DNA of 64,000 nt from Pseudomonadota bacterium. Lineage in GTDB: Bacteria; Pseudomonadota; Gammaproteobacteria; Burkholderiales; JABEVD01. Positions 62,909 through 64,000 of this stretch are shown piece after piece. The notes beneath the pieces are model-generated. The model was not told where the DNA came from. It ran no database searches and worked only from the letters and a program-made list of their open reading frames with translations. Position 1 is the first letter of the stretch. Every line of letters begins with the position of its first letter. A program made the position numbers and the translations under genes. The DNA is taken from NCBI GenBank assembly GCA_021848825.1, contig JAJZTQ010000001.1, positions 62,001 to 126,000 on the forward strand. The letters are read 5' to 3'.

Positions 62909-63097
62909 ATGATTGCCGAATTGATCATGCCTTTCGGCATGGGATTCATGCTCGGGATCGTCCTTTTCATCGCGCTGGAGCGCGCAGGATGCATCGACAG
63001 ATGGCTGGGCCTTGAGTCTTCTAGGCCTGGAGAAAAGGATAGTCTGTGTAGCCTTTTTCCTCGCCGACATAAAGTCTCCCGTAGTCCGGTTGATTGA
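62909..63097 (+). CDS. small membrane ORF, 62 aa
   Basis: The ORF has a good Shine-Dalgarno (AAAGGGGAAG) seven bases before ATG and begins MIAELIMPFGMGFMLG, giving one membrane segment (about 6-25). The C-terminal part overlaps the convergent oxidoreductase end by 77 bases and may be fortuitous. Without homology it is only a candidate. Confidence 0.4.
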   Translation: MIAELIMPFGMGFMLGIVLFIALERAGCIDRWLGLESSRPGEKDSLCSLFPRRHKVSRSPVD

Positions 63098-64000
63098 GGG
63101 CGGCGCCCTTTTTGAACCTTTCCACGAGATCCGGATTGGCGAGCATCATCCTTCCGAAGGCGATGGCATCGGCCTTTCCGGACTTGACCGCCTGTGTTGC
63201 AGAGGCGAAGTCGTAGCCATTGTTGAGGATCAGCTTTCCCTTGTAGATGTCGCGCAGTCTCTCGTAGTCGAAGGGGACCCATTCTTCCTTCGGCGCGCCG
63301 CCTGTTCCCTGCAATATGTCGAGGAAGGCGAGATTCATGGGATTGAGCGCATCCACCACCTGTTCGAATGTCTCCTGGGGATGTTCATCGGCAATGTCGT
63401 TGAAAGTCGTGACAGGGGAAAGCCTCACGCCGACTCGCCCACTTCCCGCTTCGGCACACACCGCATCCAGCACTTCGAGAAGAAGGCGCGCCCTGTTTTC
63501 GATGCTTCCGCCATAAGCGTCCATCCTTCTGTTCGTCGAGGAGCGCAGGAACTGGTCGAGCAGATAGCCGTTTCCGGCATGGATCTCAAGACCGTCGAAA
63601 CCTGCTTCCATGGCATTCCCGGCAGCCCGGACATAGGCGGAAACGAGCCCCGGAATTTCCGAAATTTCCAGTGCCCTCGGCGTGACGTAATCATGCATGC
63701 CGGTATAGGTGACGGCCTGACCTGAGGGCCTGACGGCGGAAGGCGCGACAGGCAGAATCCCGCCTGGCTGAAGCTCGGGATGGGAGATTCTCCCGACATG
63801 CCAGAGCTGCACGGCTATTTTTCCGCCTGCATCATGCACGCTTTTGGTGACTTTCTTCCATCCTTCGACCTGTTCAGGGCTGTGGATGCCAGGCGTCCTG
63901 GGGTAGCCATGCCCTTCCGGGCATATCGGCGTGGCCTCGGTCAGGATCAGTCCTGCTGTCGCGCGCTGGCGATAATATTCGGCCATCAGATCGGTGGGGA
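63021..64000 (-). CDS. Old Yellow Enzyme family flavin oxidoreductase, partial (5' end outside window)
   Basis: The reading continues past the window edge with codons for PTDL before MAEYYRQRA, the usual OYE context. At least 325 residues are visible, containing AVQLWHVGRISHP, GFDGLEIHAGNGYLLDQFL (the His/Asn pair that binds the substrate), RRMDAYGGSIENRARL, and a C-terminal GGYDFASA-like NNGYDFASATQAV then AIAFGRMMLANPDLVERF. OYE enzymes use FMN and NADPH to reduce activated alkenes or nitro-esters. Only the N-terminal strand is missing. Confidence 0.93.
   Translation of the reverse strand, partial: PTDLMAEYYRQRATAGLILTEATPICPEGHGYPRTPGIHSPEQVEGWKKVTKSVHDAGGKIAVQLWHVGRISHPELQPGGILPVAPSAVRPSGQAVTYTGMHDYVTPRALEISEIPGLVSAYVRAAGNAMEAGFDGLEIHAGNGYLLDQFLRSSTNRRMDAYGGSIENRARLLLEVLDAVCAEAGSGRVGVRLSPVTTFNDIADEHPQETFEQVVDALNPMNLAFLDILQGTGGAPKEEWVPFDYERLRDIYKGKLILNNGYDFASATQAVKSGKADAIAFGRMMLANPDLVERFKKGAALNQPDYGRLYVGEEKGYTDYPFLQA

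Overview
The window reads as a chromosome segment of a flagellated Gram-negative bacterium, most likely a betaproteobacterium. The tRNA-Val(GAC)-thrS-infC-rpmI-rplT-pheS-pheT-ihfA-merR run, the RNase E, the HPF protein fused to a cold-shock domain and the complete che set with CheD all fit that group. Genes are densely packed, arginine is very often written AGG, and nearly all convergent gene pairs abut or overlap at their stop codons. I cannot name the genus from the sequence alone.

Positions 1-5900 hold the end of alr, radA, a PP2C phosphatase fused to a probable pseudokinase, an unknown gene behind a 22-codon leader ORF, a histidine phosphatase and a PEMT/ICMT-like methyltransferase. Positions 5900-7600 are a scarred region: a DUF3617 protein, the tail of an IS3-type transposase, a truncated and frameshifted small gene, and tRNA-Asn. 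Positions 7600-28050 are housekeeping: an aspartate aminotransferase, uvrB, an ATP-grasp-like protein, a low-molecular-weight phosphatase, rne, rluC, a HAD phosphatase, an S49 peptidase, a RsmI-like methyltransferase, hpf with an RNase Z-like gene, an rtcB-archease-nrdJ operon, relA, and an adenylate cyclase fused to an AsmA-like domain. Positions 28100-35530 are the translation operon plus tRNA-Pro. infC here must start at an ATC codon, and both thrS and pheS follow terminator-like hairpins that nearly touch their start codons.

Positions 35481-42157 are a 6.7-kb integrated element in the 3' half of tRNA-Pro(GGG). It has imperfect 48-bp att repeats (46/48 identical), tandem 12-bp repeats near both ends that look like integrase arm sites, a P4-type tyrosine integrase, and an AlpA-DUF3631-TubC_N operon read through or behind three consecutive intrinsic terminators. 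It also carries one unknown exported or membrane-anchored cargo protein and no phage structural genes, so it resembles a P4-like satellite or minimal genomic island.

Positions 42400-59830 are a signalling locus. A hybrid kinase with a LOV-type blue-light domain (photoactive Cys present, the usual flipping Gln replaced by Glu), a second hybrid kinase and an HD-GYP regulator come first. The chemotaxis operon follows: MCP-like protein, cheY, cheA, cheW, MCP, cheR, cheD, cheB, a STAS protein, and a REC-PP2C-ATPase protein. The operon starts behind a sigma-28-type promoter, and an MCP at 60628-62247 has an exact match to the sigma-28 consensus. The rest holds an EI24 protein, a sterol-desaturase-family protein, a carboxymuconolactone decarboxylase-family protein, a small membrane ORF and a partial Old Yellow Enzyme gene cut by the window edge.

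The best candidates for something new are the tRNA-Pro element with its triple-terminator leader, the LOV kinase joined to the HD-GYP/chemotaxis locus, the YGFF repeats in CheA, and the paired hairpin/start-codon arrangement at thrS and pheS.
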